Notes under the pieces: generated by a model
What the model saw: only the letters and a program-made list of their open reading frames with translations
Databases searched by the model: none
Told to the model about the DNA's origin: nothing
Translations under genes and position numbers: made by a program
NCBI GenBank assembly: GCA_949130485.1
Contig: OX422197.1
Location: forward strand, 8,198,212 to 8,262,211
Reading direction: 5' to 3'
Length of the DNA: 64,000 nucleotides
Source: Agelas oroides
Lineage: Eukaryota; Porifera; Demospongiae; Agelasida; Agelasidae
Shown: one piece after another, positions 1 through 10,900 of the stretch
Numbering within the stretch: the stretch's first letter is position 1
Layout of the letters: every line of letters begins with the position of its first letter

Positions 1-18
1 CTCCCCTGTGTTTTGTAG

Positions 19-3000
19 ATTACACGACTGAAAAGCTGGGGAGGAACCCTGTGAACGAGGCCAATCCTGATCACTGTATTACATTGTCTACAGGGTAGTC
101 TCGGTCCCAGACCCAAAACCAACCCCAGCACGGATCGCTTTCAGTATCACGTTATACTGAAAGCGATATACGCGCCGGATGAGGTCTGGGGACGAGACTA
201 TCTACAGAGTTACTTTCATATGTCATATACAGGGTCTAGGTTTGTAAGTACCATCTGTCTCCTGCAGTGAGAAGCGGCTGTTGGAAGAAGAGGTCAATAG
301 ACTGCAAGAGTATACAGTGAGTCTGGTTTGTGGCTATTTAGTAGCCTCGTTCCCAGGCTCTCCCCGCTAAGGAGGGGGAGAGCCTGGTACATTTTATCAC
401 GTGGCTAGCTATTTAGATTGTCGCACAACTTGAGACCTCATGACTGGTAACCAGTCATGTGTTTTCTTAGTTATGTTTCAGACCCTTCTTTGTTGGTCTT
501 CGTTAGCGTTGTTTCCAGGCTCTTTCAGTTTCGAGGCTGGGTTTCATTAGGTCAGTCATCGACAAAGACTGAAAGTTATCCATACACAAAGTCCTAGCTA
601 CCTACAGTTGATTGTACTTGTGAAATTTGCTTGCTTTCTTAGCTGGAGTGGCGTGAGCGTTGTGTGTCGGCCGAGCGGGTGTCTTCTGTCCTGCAGGAGA
701 GTCTGGAGGGGGCTCGGGCCCAGTTGAGACAGAGGGACAGTCTGGTAGGACAGCTACAGGCTGACCTACAGGCCACTAGTGAGGAGCTGCACTTCTTGAA
801 GGAGCAGAGGATGCAGGACATGGAGAGGATGGATCAGGTCGGCTAACTACAGCTGATGTTCCGTTTTCCCACAAGGCACTGTATGTGTGTGTGGCACACA
901 CAAGTAGTTCAGCTGACCTTTTGAGAACATTTAGGATGATGAAGTGTTGGCACCAGAGTATCCTTAGGTTACCAGAGCACATACACGAACCACATCTGAC
1001 ACTGCAGGCTCACATATTATACAGTGTCCCCACCAATACCACGCCTCATTGTCCATGTAGTTTCGTTCTTTGATCAATCAACTATCCTCCGGCACATACA
1101 TGTACACAGACCCCGTTTTTATCCTTCAGTTATTTCAAGAGTGTGACATTCTTCGGAAAGAGAACAGAGACCTCCAGGTATCATCATAACTCTACAATGT
1201 TGGCATGTACTTTGTGAAGTTGTGTTTACAGTGCTTGACTGTACTGGTAGCTATACTGCTTTGTTCAAAGTGTGGCTAAGTCTATGCACAAAGATAACTT
1301 TGTGAAGCACTGAAGAAGATAAGTCACGAACGGTTCTCAGACGCAAAGCATTATAGATTATGGAAGTAACCCATTTGTCATAGTAGAGCCACTTCCCATT
1401 CCAATCTGGGAATGAGTCCAATGCATCATTTTATAGGTACAGTAGGAGACGCTAGTCTGGTCAGGTGATTTGTTTTGTCTATCGTCTTTGCTCACGTCTT
1501 CGTCTGCACCCTCAGACCTCCTGCTCCTCCACAGAGGAAGAGCTTCGTAGGTACAACCAGGAGGTCACGACACTGAGAGCCATAGTGGACAGATACAAGG
1601 TGCAGGAGACTCAACACAAGAGGTCAGTGTGCAAAAAGAAATGACAAGGAGTCCCAACCTCTTCTGTGTTACACTGTCCTCTCCTGGGAAATTTGTGAAC
1701 ACCCCTCGTGAAGGACACCCCTGGAATTAGTCTTGGAACCAGACCCTCGTGAAGGACGCCCCTCGTGAAGGATGCCCCTCGTGAAGGACGCCCCTCGTGA
1801 AGGACACCCCTCATGAAGGACGCCCCTCGTGAAGGACGCCCCTCGTGAAGGATGCCCCTCGTGAAGGACGCCCCTCATGAAGGACACCCCTCGTGAAGAA
1901 CACCCCTGGAATTAGTCTTGGAACCAGACCCTCGTTCTGAGAATAACTAGTTCATATTTGACCATGTCCAAGAGGTTATTATTATTATTCTACCATTGAA
2001 ATTAGAACATCCATGCTTTGGTCCTAACTTAGTTAGGCTTTATTGGCTAGTACAGTACATATGACCATATATGGTAAGGTGTGATGCTCACCTTACATAT
2101 GACCATATATGGTAAGGTGTGACTCTCACCTTACATATGACCATATATGGTGGGTGTGACCCTCACCTTTCATATGACCATATATGGTTATGATGTCGTT
2201 ATCACCTTGTTTGCTGTACACGCAGCATGATCCATCGTCTTGAGGACGAGGTGAGGAGTCTGCAGCACATCAACAACAGACTGCATAGCCAGGCCACCCA
2301 CTATGAGCTAGGGTGAGCAAGGGAGGGAGAGGGAAGGAGGGAGGGAGGGAGGGAGGGAGGGAGGGAGCGAGCGAGGGAGCGAGCGAGCTAACTAACTAAC
2401 TAACTATCTAGTGTAATTTACATTTCGCAATGAGTCCCATCAGTGGTTCTCCTCTCTCCTCCCTCAGTAGTACCATCAGATCCCCACACAACAGGCCAGA
2501 TGAAGACAAACTGTACCGCAGTCCTCTTGCCCCCTCGGCCTCCTCCCGCAAGGATGCTATAACCACCGTACCTCCCTCCTCCCCACGGAGTCCCCTTGTC
2601 TCTGCCACACCCACTCCCCACAACCAGACCCTGACACGGAAAAAGTGGCTGGAGCCCAGTGATCCTGGGCTGATCTTGGGAGCCACACCCACTTCTTCTA
2701 GTCCCGGCAGTGCACCAACTAAAAGAGGCGGCCCACAATGTGAGAACATCAATCATGCACTGGAAACCATCATCTACCTATAGCTACATAGCCCGTTTCC
2801 ATGTGTGATCCATGCACTGGAAACCATCATCTACCTATAGCTACATAGCCCGTTTCCAGGCCTTTCCTGGCTCCAGGTTATATACGACCACTTGAAGAAT
2901 GCAAAATGGAGGGGGAGGAGCACATTTTAAAGATTCACCAGGCTCCATTTTTGCATACTGGAATTGATCAAAGTCTGGAGCCAGGGAAGGCCTGGGAGCA

Positions 3001-4564
3001 AGGTTATAGCTACATGATTCTGCGTGTGTATGTTTCTATATTTGTATATGACGCCATCAGTTATGCATTTATTCTATGTAGCTGAAAAGGAAGCTCTACG
3101 TTCTCTGTCTACACTGCCACGTCAGCAGACGGGGATCGAACCAACTCCATCAAAGGCTGGTGATCGAGAAGATTATCAAACCACACCAATCCTGCTGGCT
3201 GTACGCACCTCAGTAGCTAGTGGTGGAGACATCCCGGCACCGTTGAGATCTTATCGGAATGAGTTAAAACATACCACCAGCAAATCTACATCAGGTAGTG
3301 GAAGTTTTCCCTCCCCCCTTCCTCCTTCTGTACGCCATGATGTGGAGAGTCTGGCCGACTCCACACTGGAGAGCATTCGTCTAGGGAACATTGTTGCTGG
3401 AAAGGACCAAGGGGGAACTGAACACTGTGACCCGAACGAAACATACCGAAAACACAGAGGTACATGTAATATGGAATTACTTGTGACCGCATTATCTTCT
3501 CGTTACAAGTGACCAAGAGCGCATAAGAACGGGTGGCTAGAGTAAGAGCGTGTAACTCCGTAAATTTGAAACCGGTCGGAATTATTGAAACGGTACTAAA
3601 AATAGTAACACGTACTGCGCATTGTTGCTAAGCATGTGCCGGGTGTTCTATTTTTAGTAACAGTTCAATAATTTTGACCGGACTACAGGCTTCTATTGGA
3701 GTTACACGCTCTTACTCTAGCCGCCCGTTCTTATGCGCTCTTGAAGTGACCCATACTTGTGTGCCATTGGACTCTATTGTTAGTTGATACTAAAGTGTTT
3801 TACCCAACTGCACAGGTCAGCCAAATGACATGAAACAAGTTTCAGAAATGGTTAGTCTCATTCTTCTACACGTACAACAATCTAAACAGATGTGTGTGAT
3901 GATGTCCTTTCCTAGCCTCATCCCCAGTCCTTCTCACCGTCCAATTTTTGATCGCCTGCAGTATGCAACAACAGATACTGTAAGCGATCCAAAACTGAAC
4001 GGTGGGAAGGCCTTGGAGGAGGCTAGTCCTTTCCTATGATTTTTACTTTGCGCTTGTTGGGCTCAACTGATCTCACAACTGTACACTGCACAAGTCACAA
4101 AGTCAGTACCACCTGTATACGTAAGCATGACTACTCAGCACACCACATATCCTTCCCCCACACTAGAGCATTGAAGACCGTGTTCAGAGGCACATGCAGA
4201 TGGTCACAGAAGCAGAACAACAACTAACGCTGCTGCAGCGTGAGAGAGAGAAGGTATAGCCCATTGCCTCTTTCTGCACGAGGGAGGAAGGAGGACATGA
4301 GCTTGAGCACAAGGCTCAAGTTTTGGCTTCTCAGTTGGTTCCTGTAAGTGGAAAGAAGTTTGTTTCAGCACTATATTCATGTTCTGTTGTTTAGCTGGAG
4401 TCAGCTCTCCAGAGAGCTCCTAAGTCTGGTGGACGTGTCACTCTGCAAGCCAAGCAGAACCAGGTTAGTGGTGAATTAGACTGGTGCTAGCCACTCTCTG
4501 ACTCATTTGCACACACACACACATGCACACACATACACATACACATACACACACACACGCACAC

Positions 4565-4598
<34 letters not shown>

Positions 4599-4684
4599 AG
4601 TTTGAAATGGAGAAGAGACTCGATGAGGTGATAAAGGAGATTGGGTCAGTGAGAATGGTGCTGCGAAACCACAATGCTCTATGA
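19..4684 (+). CDS. Coiled-coil protein, 3' part (unidentified; MPHOSPH9-like C-terminus possible)
   Basis: Multi-exon gene entering from the left edge. Exons: about 19-49 (uncertain), 268-316, 643-837, 1130-1177, 1516-1622, 2226-2312, 2468-2739, 3082-3459, 3816-3850, 4167-4253, 4395-4463 and 4601-4684 (stop). From 268 onward all have AG/GT borders and matching phases. The protein begins with long Glu/Lys/Leu/Gln-rich heptad-type stretches (EKRLLEEEVNRLQEYT, LFQECDILRKENRDLQ). A Ser/Pro-rich linker in exons 2468-2739 and 3082-3459 follows, then more coiled coil and a short conserved-looking end (RLDEVIKEIGSVRMVL). I infer a structural role, for example centrosomal or cytoskeletal. The C-terminus recalls M-phase phosphoprotein 9 from memory only; other centrosomal or CCDC proteins are equally possible. 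The start codon lies outside the window. A CA repeat ends at the last splice acceptor. Confidence 0.8.
96..200. mobile_element. Foldback MITE, TAGYCTCG family, copy 1
   Basis: Inverted ends TAGTCTCGGTCCCAGACC and GGTCTGGGGACGAGACTA flank an inner palindrome (CGCTTTCAGTAT / ATACTGAAAGCG). The 9 bp on each side match at 8 of 9 positions (TCTACAGGG at 87-95, TCTACAGAG at 201-209), as expected for a target-site duplication. Confidence 0.75.
342..407. mobile_element. Foldback MITE, TAGYCTCG family, copy 2
   Basis: Starts TAGCCTCGTTCCCAGGCTC and folds back on GAGAGCCTGG. The right end is degenerate (GTGGCTA). It is flanked by an exact 9-bp duplication GCTATTTAG at 333-341 and 408-416. It lies in an intron of the coiled-coil gene. 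Confidence 0.75.
1710..1936. repeat. 16-bp minisatellite bounded by foldback-element sequence
   Basis: About ten tandem copies of a 16-bp unit (CCTCGTGAAGGACGCC and variants) lie between two copies of an AATTAGTCTTGGAACCAGAC segment. That segment matches the arm of the TAGYCTCG foldback family (compare 7768-7817), so the array seems to have grown inside such an element. Confidence 0.8.
2040..2190. repeat. Short tandem repeat, about 38 bp unit, about 4 copies
   Basis: Imperfect copies of a unit built around the palindromic core CATATGACCATATATGGT. It is intronic in the coiled-coil gene and has no coding potential. Confidence 0.75.
2846..3006. mobile_element. Foldback MITE, TAGYCTCG family, longer copy
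   Basis: Arms run from TAGCCCGTTTCCAGGCC to GGCCTGGGAGCAAGGTTA, with internal inverted CTGGCTCCAG / CTGGAGCCAG. It is flanked by an 8-bp direct repeat TAGCTACA (2838-2845 and 3007-3014). A 50-bp direct duplication lies immediately upstream (about 2755-2858). Confidence 0.65.
3514..3743. mobile_element. 230-bp foldback DNA element with CAAGAGCG ends
   Basis: Near-perfect terminal inverted repeats start CAAGAGCGCATAAGAACGGG and extend about 45 bp, with weaker complementarity almost to the centre (TACTAAAAATAG / CTATTTTTAGTA). It is flanked by an exact 7-bp duplication AAGTGAC at 3507-3513 and 3744-3750. No open reading frame is present, so it is non-autonomous. A reduced relative lies at 43584-43640. 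Confidence 0.88.
3913..4025. mobile_element. Foldback MITE, TAGYCTCG family
   Basis: Ends TAGCCTC and GAGGCTA with internal inverted repeats (CCAATTTTTGATCG / CGATCCAAAACTG). An exact 9-bp target duplication GTCCTTTCC lies at 3904-3912 and 4026-4034. Confidence 0.8.
4508..4600. repeat. CA microsatellite next to a splice acceptor
   Basis: An (AC)n tract of about 90 bp ends directly in the CAG acceptor of the last exon of the coiled-coil gene, so the repeat replaces the usual polypyrimidine tract. Confidence 0.85.
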
Positions 4685-5104
4685 ATAGTATTACTCTCCC
4701 CACATCTTGTATTGTATGACTATCGATATCATTTTCTGCACGCTCATAGCTAGTGGATTTTCAATGAAGCTGAGATCAAGCTGGGATATTCTGGATTCTG
4801 GGATATACAAACCAGTCAGATGCTCAGGGCTTTGCCTTGTCCCCCAGGCCTTCCCCAGTTTCAGTCATTTATTGATTGCTTACTGTAAGTGATCAGCATA
4901 CTGAAAACTGGGAGGTGGTGAAGGCCTTGGAACAAGGCTAACCCGGAGCTCTAGCATTGGAGCTGAGGATAGATCTGTACACTCCACGAACACATTCTCA
5001 GGCTGCCTTTCTTTGTGGGCTTTCAGATCTCGGTAACAAAATACTACCAACCAGTAATTTTTCTCCAACAAACAATTCTGCAATTAAAATCTTTCATTGA
5101 GGTA

Positions 5105-5165
5105 ATGTTATGAAAGTTGTTTTGTTTTGTTTGTTTGTTTGTTTGTTTGTTTGTTTGTTTGTTTT
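5105..5165. repeat. (GTTT)n microsatellite
   Basis: About twelve GTTT units between the convergent ends of the coiled-coil gene and the PPIL3-type gene. The rest of 4685-5232 holds a weak foldback-like pair (about 4825-4942) and no gene. Confidence 0.85.
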
Positions 5166-5232
5166 GCTGGTGATTGAAGACCAAATATTCCATGCAGAGA
5201 TACTCTATACAGAATAATCAGCAGAATTTTAA

Positions 5233-7757
5233 TCAGTCAGCAAGAGGGTTTGCATGAATGGTGATTCTCCGGATCCTGATTTCGGTTGTGGGTCTGTAAG
5301 TCTTCTCGTGCACTGGCAGTTTCTCCAAGTCATCCAGCGTTTCCCATCCATCAATCATCCTGTCGTGGGGAAAGAACCATTTGGAACACTACTGTGAAAA
5401 CAAAAACACTTAAGTAGTCTTGTTCCAACTTTCCAGGCACCACCCAGCTTTGTAGTATGGAAAAACTTACAAGCTACGGAAAGCTAGGCATGGCCATTGC
5501 TACCACTCAAATTCAGTAAACAGAATTACATAAAGTTGGTCAAACAGCTCTTGAGCAGGACTCCTAGCCTTTTTCCCAGGCTTTTCCCTTTCACTGCAAA
5601 ATGAGAGGGGGAGCCTGGAATAAGGGCCACTGCTAGATTGTTCAGTTGATGGAAATCTTTATGACATCATAACAACCTCGAACCCAGATTGTCTGTTCCA
5701 AACCCACATCACAGCTTTGCAGAAAAATATATATTCCCTCCAAATCAGCAACAGAATTCATTCACACACAGTTCTGCAATTTGATTGGTCATTGTGGTTG
5801 GCTTGGTAACCACACCTCTCCATCACTATCACATTACGACTGTGACTCACTTTCCAATGGTAGTGTACTTCATGTCAAGGTGCGGCTGTTTGGAGTAGAT
5901 GAGAAAGAACTGAGATCCATTGGTATCTGGTCCACTATTGGCCATGGAGACCACACCACGAGTGTTATGCTGTGGGGGGAAGAAGGATAGAAGAGAGATG
6001 GAGTCATACAGCTGACAAGAGAGAGTGATTGATGTTCAGGAGCTGCTGAAAATGTATGTAACGATTTCACTGTTGGCTTTACGAGAGGGATAGAAGAGTG
6101 ATGGAGTCATATAGCTGACGAGAGAGAGTGGTTTAATCCACGGGCACAGATATTGATGTTCAGGAGCTGCTGAAAATGTCACTGTTGGCTTTACATTTAT
6201 AGGTCGGAGATTATTCCAGTTTACCATGTTTCCAGGCTCCCTTCTGCCAGTCCCCTTCCTTATTTTTTTTAAGGATGGCTAGTTTATACTTGTTTATGCC
6301 ACTGTAATTCTTGGCCCCTCCACCGTCTCGATCAGTTTCAGTGGGTTGTAGAAGTGACGCTAGTAGGGGGGCAAGATGATCTAGCTTGATAGACCTTTAA
6401 TGTTTCATGAAACTCGTCTTTAAACTTCCTCCCCCATATACTGGTTCCTCCTTTTCCTGTGCCAGTTGGGTCCCCAGTCTGAACCATAAACTCCTTGATA
6501 TTCCTGGAATGGAATGGAATGGCAAATAAAAGATCATGGAACGAACTATGTTGTTGGGACATGCATACCTGTGAAATAAACAGTCATTGTAGTACCCACT
6601 AGCACAGAGAGCTAGGAAATTCTGTAGAACAAAGGACGAAGATGGTTTCTAAATGACATTACAACCAGGGTTCTCGCTAGGCCTTTAGCGGATGGTTTTG
6701 CACCATTTAGTTAATTGCAGCACCATTTGGATGTGGGGAATTTAGGTAAGAGCACCATTTGGATCACTTCCTAAACCCTGCCCATAGCAGTTGCTATCCT
6801 GGCTTCCCACTTAACATTTCAATAGCGGTGTGTAGAGAGGGTGTTTCATACCTGCCTATTGTACTTATGCACATTTGGAAGAGATTTCTAGGAGAACCCT
6901 GATTATGACAAGATTGATCCTACTTTTGGAGGGTAAACGTGATCAAGAGACAGCTGTACAGCAACCTTTTGCCTTTAGAGAAGCAGCTTCTTTCACCTTT
7001 TGGCACTGATGTAAGAATTTGATGTACAGCACTACCTTGCCTATATTTTGCACACAGCTGCAGACCCCAACTCCTCCCCTCTGGAAGTGAAGCCACACAC
7101 CCCAAACTCCACCCCTCCGGAAGTGAGGTCACACCCCCTCCAGAAGTGAAGCCACACCCCATGACTATACCAGGTAGTGTAAATTCAAACCGCATATTAT
7201 GACTTAAGTTGAGACCTCCCCTGCCTCTAGCCTCGTTCCCAGGCTCTCCCCCTCCTTAGCGGGGAGAGCCTGGGAACGAGGCTACCCTGCCTCCACCTCC
7301 CCACAACAGAGATACCGTTTGCGTGTGCTTGCTCCACTAAAAGATGGCATGGTTTTATCCCCTAATAATACAGCAATGTTATGTTGAAACAAGACACCCA
7401 GGTCTGTTCAGGATGGCATGAGGATGCCTGGAGGATTAGCATATTGAAGCCAAAGGGACATTGTTAATTAATCTTTAAAATTTCACAGAATTTTGGGCAA
7501 GTGAGTTAGTCTGCACATGGTTTACACTTTTATGGTCTGTTGTCCTCCTTCAGAACATCATTGGCTAGTTAGCTCTGTTGGGGTGTTGGTTCAGTGTTGC
7601 GTTCCATACCTCACATGCCTTGGGCACCAGTTCACAGTACAGCTCTATTTTGATGTCTCCCAGATCAGTGTGTAAGGTAACAGACTGCACAGGAAGAGAA
7701 AATAAATGTTCATTCCATCCGCATAGATCGCAAGACGAACTTCTTAGGGTTTACCAT
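5233..7757 (-). CDS. PPIL3: Peptidyl-prolyl cis-trans isomerase, PPIL3 (cyclophilin J) type
   Basis: Six phase-consistent exons read on the minus strand: 7755-7757 (ATG alone), 7610-7684, 6569-6621, 6395-6503, 5851-5969 and 5233-5359. They give 161 aa, the length of human PPIL3. Cyclophilin motifs are in order: [35 protein letters not shown], then [20 protein letters not shown] with the catalytic FHR and [16 protein letters not shown], the PPIL3-like [10 protein letters not shown] (His where cyclophilin A has Trp), and a [11 protein letters not shown] end. The family catalyses prolyl isomerisation and PPIL3 is linked to spliceosomes. An ATTAAA motif overlaps the stop region. The start codon is its own last exonic triplet (ATG then GTAAAC). 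It diverges from the membrane-protein gene. Confidence 0.95.
6690..7200. other. PPIL3 intron without recognisable gene
   Basis: Within the 6622-7609 intron there is a short tandem run of CTCCGGAAGTGARG-type units at about 7066-7160. I see no exon, RNA gene or clear transposon in the remainder except the foldback copy at 7228-7284. Confidence 0.6.
7228..7284. mobile_element. Foldback MITE, TAGYCTCG family, minimal copy
   Basis: A 57-bp near-perfect palindrome consisting only of the two arms, beginning TAGCCTCGTTCCCAGGCTC. It is flanked by an exact 9-bp duplication CCCTGCCTC at 7219-7227 and 7285-7293. It sits in a PPIL3 intron. Confidence 0.88.
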
Positions 7758-7935
7758 TGTCCAGTGTTAGTCTCGGATCCAGACCCTCGATTTTTCGAGG
7801 GTCTGGTTCCGAGACTAGTCCAGTGTAGTCTGTACTGGCTGGTCGCTTCATGATGCACGGTTCAAAAGGGTTAAACCTAAAAACCAACCCGAGCCCCTCT
7901 AGAGCCCCTCCCACTTGCTCACAACGCGCGCAAAA
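7758..7935. promoter_or_regulatory. Probable bidirectional promoter, PPIL3 / membrane-protein gene
   Basis: Only 178 bp separate the start codons of two divergent genes. The stretch turns CpG-rich on the right (ACAACGCGCGC). The function is inferred from geometry; no TATA box is evident. A 50-bp foldback element lies inside it. Confidence 0.6.
7768..7817. mobile_element. Foldback MITE (TAGTCTCG subtype) inserted in divergent promoter
   Basis: A 50-bp hairpin with TAGTCTCGGATCCAGACC arms, flanked by an exact 9-bp duplication GTCCAGTGT (7759-7767 and 7818-7826). It starts 11 bp from the PPIL3 ATG, so it probably lies in the 5' UTR or the core promoter. Confidence 0.85.
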
Positions 7936-10900
7936 ATGGCTAACGGGCGTGCTATGAAACTCGTTGTCCTTTTCCTAGCACTCGCTACCGTCTCCGCACA
8001 GGATCCGCCACAAGGAGAAGGCGTAGTCGTGGACGATTATCTTGAGCAGGCGGAGAAGGAGGGAATAACGCGAGCGCAGGTGGAGCAGCTGAAACGACTT
8101 GCTGGAGATCTGAACGAACCGGAGACTTTGAAGGCTGACCATGGCCGCGAGCCAGAAACGCCAAGCGTCTTCATGCACATGTACAATCAGCTGACGCTGC
8201 TGAACGTGCTGTATTTCAGCGGCGGTGTTCTGGTCATTGGTGCATACAGTCTCTTCATGACGCTCGCCTGGGAGATGTGTGGCGGAGGAGGGATCAGTGG
8301 CGTTATGACCATCCAGGTTGTCCTTTCTGGCGTCATCGGTATCAGGCTGTGGTTTACGGAGGAGTGGCAGTTTCTTGGCGGACTGTAAGCTCACCTAGTG
8401 TTTGTGGTGGCATATCACCGAACAGCTAAGTTGCAGCTTTATGAATCCAACCAGCCTTAGCATGCCTCAAGTTCTGCCTTAGGTTTGATATGGCTTTGGA
8501 GAAGGGTGGAGAGAGTCAACCACTGACTTAATTAGTCCAGACTACAGACTATTCAGCAGAACGTCAAGTCACAGCAGTTAGCACCCAACTTTTCAGATAT
8601 CCATGGTTTGATGTGTTCAGCTATTACATAATTTAGAACACAAAAGAACGGCTGTGAACTTAACACTCTGCTACCACTCTCTTTGTAGCACATACCATTG
8701 GCTGTAAACAATCTGCTATCTTGCAATCACTGCTTTAGGAAAAATGATTTGGGAGGATTACTATCACTGTTTTGTATACTTTATCAATGTGTACCTATTC
8801 AGTGTCCTTTTCATCTCCGCCCATCTTTTTTCCCCCTTTGTTAGACTATGCTCTGTCAGTACTGGATTGATCCCATTTACTGTGTATGGAATCCAACGTG
8901 CGCTCAACTTATGGCCAAAAGAGGACCCGGGGCTCTTCCAAGATTTCAGGAACTATGTTCGTCCAGGCTGGGTGGTAATGGAAGTTGCTACTATTGTGGT
9001 GGGCCTTGGGTACCTACAAGTAGTCCGATTCCCATTTCTGCTGGCCCCAGTTGCATTCTGTCTCTGGTTCCTCTCAATGGATCTGGCTCCATTCTTCCCA
9101 GAGTGGTACAAAGGCTGGAGGGGTATCTTTGAAGTAAGAAGACAGCTGTCTGCAGCCTTTGGTGTTGGCATGATAGTAACTGGATTTGTGATGGAATCTC
9201 TCCTGGGATCGTATCCAGATTTTGGATTTTGGATTTACTTGTTTGGTTTGATAGCCTTCTGGTGTTCTGTGACATTTGATTTCCCCGACTACGACCTCCA
9301 TGGCTCAATCTACTTGCTGATCAATGTTGGGCTGAGTCTCATTGGAAGTCACCTTAACCGCACCACCTTTCATGTGTTTGGAATCATGGGGGTGATTGTG
9401 TATGCAGCTGGCATTTTTGGGGGTTGGATCAAGAGGGAAAACTCCTTCATACTATTGATGCTCAAGGCTCTGGTGTCTGTAGCCTTCTTTGCTCAAGCTC
9501 TTCGTCATGAGGGGAATATCGAGATCCTTGGTGGCTTAGTATGCTTCCTGCTCTTTAATTTTGATGCAATCCTCTTCTTGGCATCAGGAGAACACTTCTG
9601 CCTTCTACTGCTTCTCACCGATCTCGGTTTTGTTGCCTGCTCATCTTCTTTTCAAAGGCCTCTCCCACTTTGGCTGTTTACGCTCAGCAGTGCTGAACTA
9701 CCTGTCAGCTTGGTGTGTTCCATAACTGTAGCTATCTTTCACACCAGATTATTGAAATATCTTGTTATTCCTCCAACGACTGTTTACGCCTATGTTTATC
9801 ATACCTACAGGCTTATTGCTTCAGTAGCAATTGCCTTAACATTTGTATTTGTACGTCAGCCCAGTTTTGCATGGATTGGTGGCCTTGGCATTCTTCTTGT
9901 GGCTATAAACTTCTCCCCAGTTTTGCGTCATTTAGTAAGACGACGACAGACTGCCATTTACTCTAACGGTGTTTACAACCTTATACCATTCACTGTTCTT
10001 CTCTTGGGAATTGCCTTCTCCAACTACCTCAAGTCTAACTTCCTATACCTTCTGTGCTGCCTGTGTATGCTTGTGGTCGTCCTGACCTTCCTAGCAGATT
10101 GGAAAGTGGAGGGTTGCGTACTCTCAGCAGGATTAATCCTTCTAGCTGTTCCTTTCCAATCCAAGTTTATGATTGCAATAGGTTCCATCTACCTCTTTGC
10201 ATACCTAAGCTACCTTGCCTACGAGGTCTTTAAGAATTCTCTCCTCTTCCCCCTGGCTCTGATTGCTCTTGGCATTTTCATCATTTACAGCGGTATCAAG
10301 TACCAGCAAAGTGAGACCCAAATCAAGGCCACATTTTATAAAGCAACTCCAGCATTTTTAGAAAAGGTGCTAACTGAAACTATATTGATGCATTGGCAAC
10401 ACTTTGGAAGATTTGACTGGTATAATCATCTCAGGCAAACCACATTTTCTGCAAGCAACTTTCTCAAGATGCCTTTCAACTGGTGCTTGTGGCCAGCTGC
10501 GCTAGTGCATGCACTTGCAAAAGGGCCAGCACCATACATGAGCTATCTGTGTGTAGGTGGTATAGTGTTCTTGATGCTGGCTGCCGCAGTGGTGAAGTAT
10601 AGACAAAGCATGGTAGAAGACCTGAATGACTCCGTACAGGTAAGCTGAATGTACTGTTAGGTATGCACTTACGACCTTTTAATAAAGTTATAATAGCTGC
10701 ATATAAGTTTGGGGGAGAAAAGACATTAAAATCAAGTCAGGACTCATGGGTCTTCTGAATGCCAGTCAGACGCTCTTACTAACTGAGCCTCTGGTATTGA
10801 AGCAAAGGATAAATTGTACATATACAGTTTAATTCTCTCTATGGTGTTAATGATGATATGATTGTTATGTCACTCAGGTCAGCAAACTGACTTTCTCACT

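Noticed and set aside
1611..1887. Minus-strand frames with RGVLHEG repeats
   Set aside because: Translation of the 16-bp minisatellite. It lies in an intron of the plus-strand gene.
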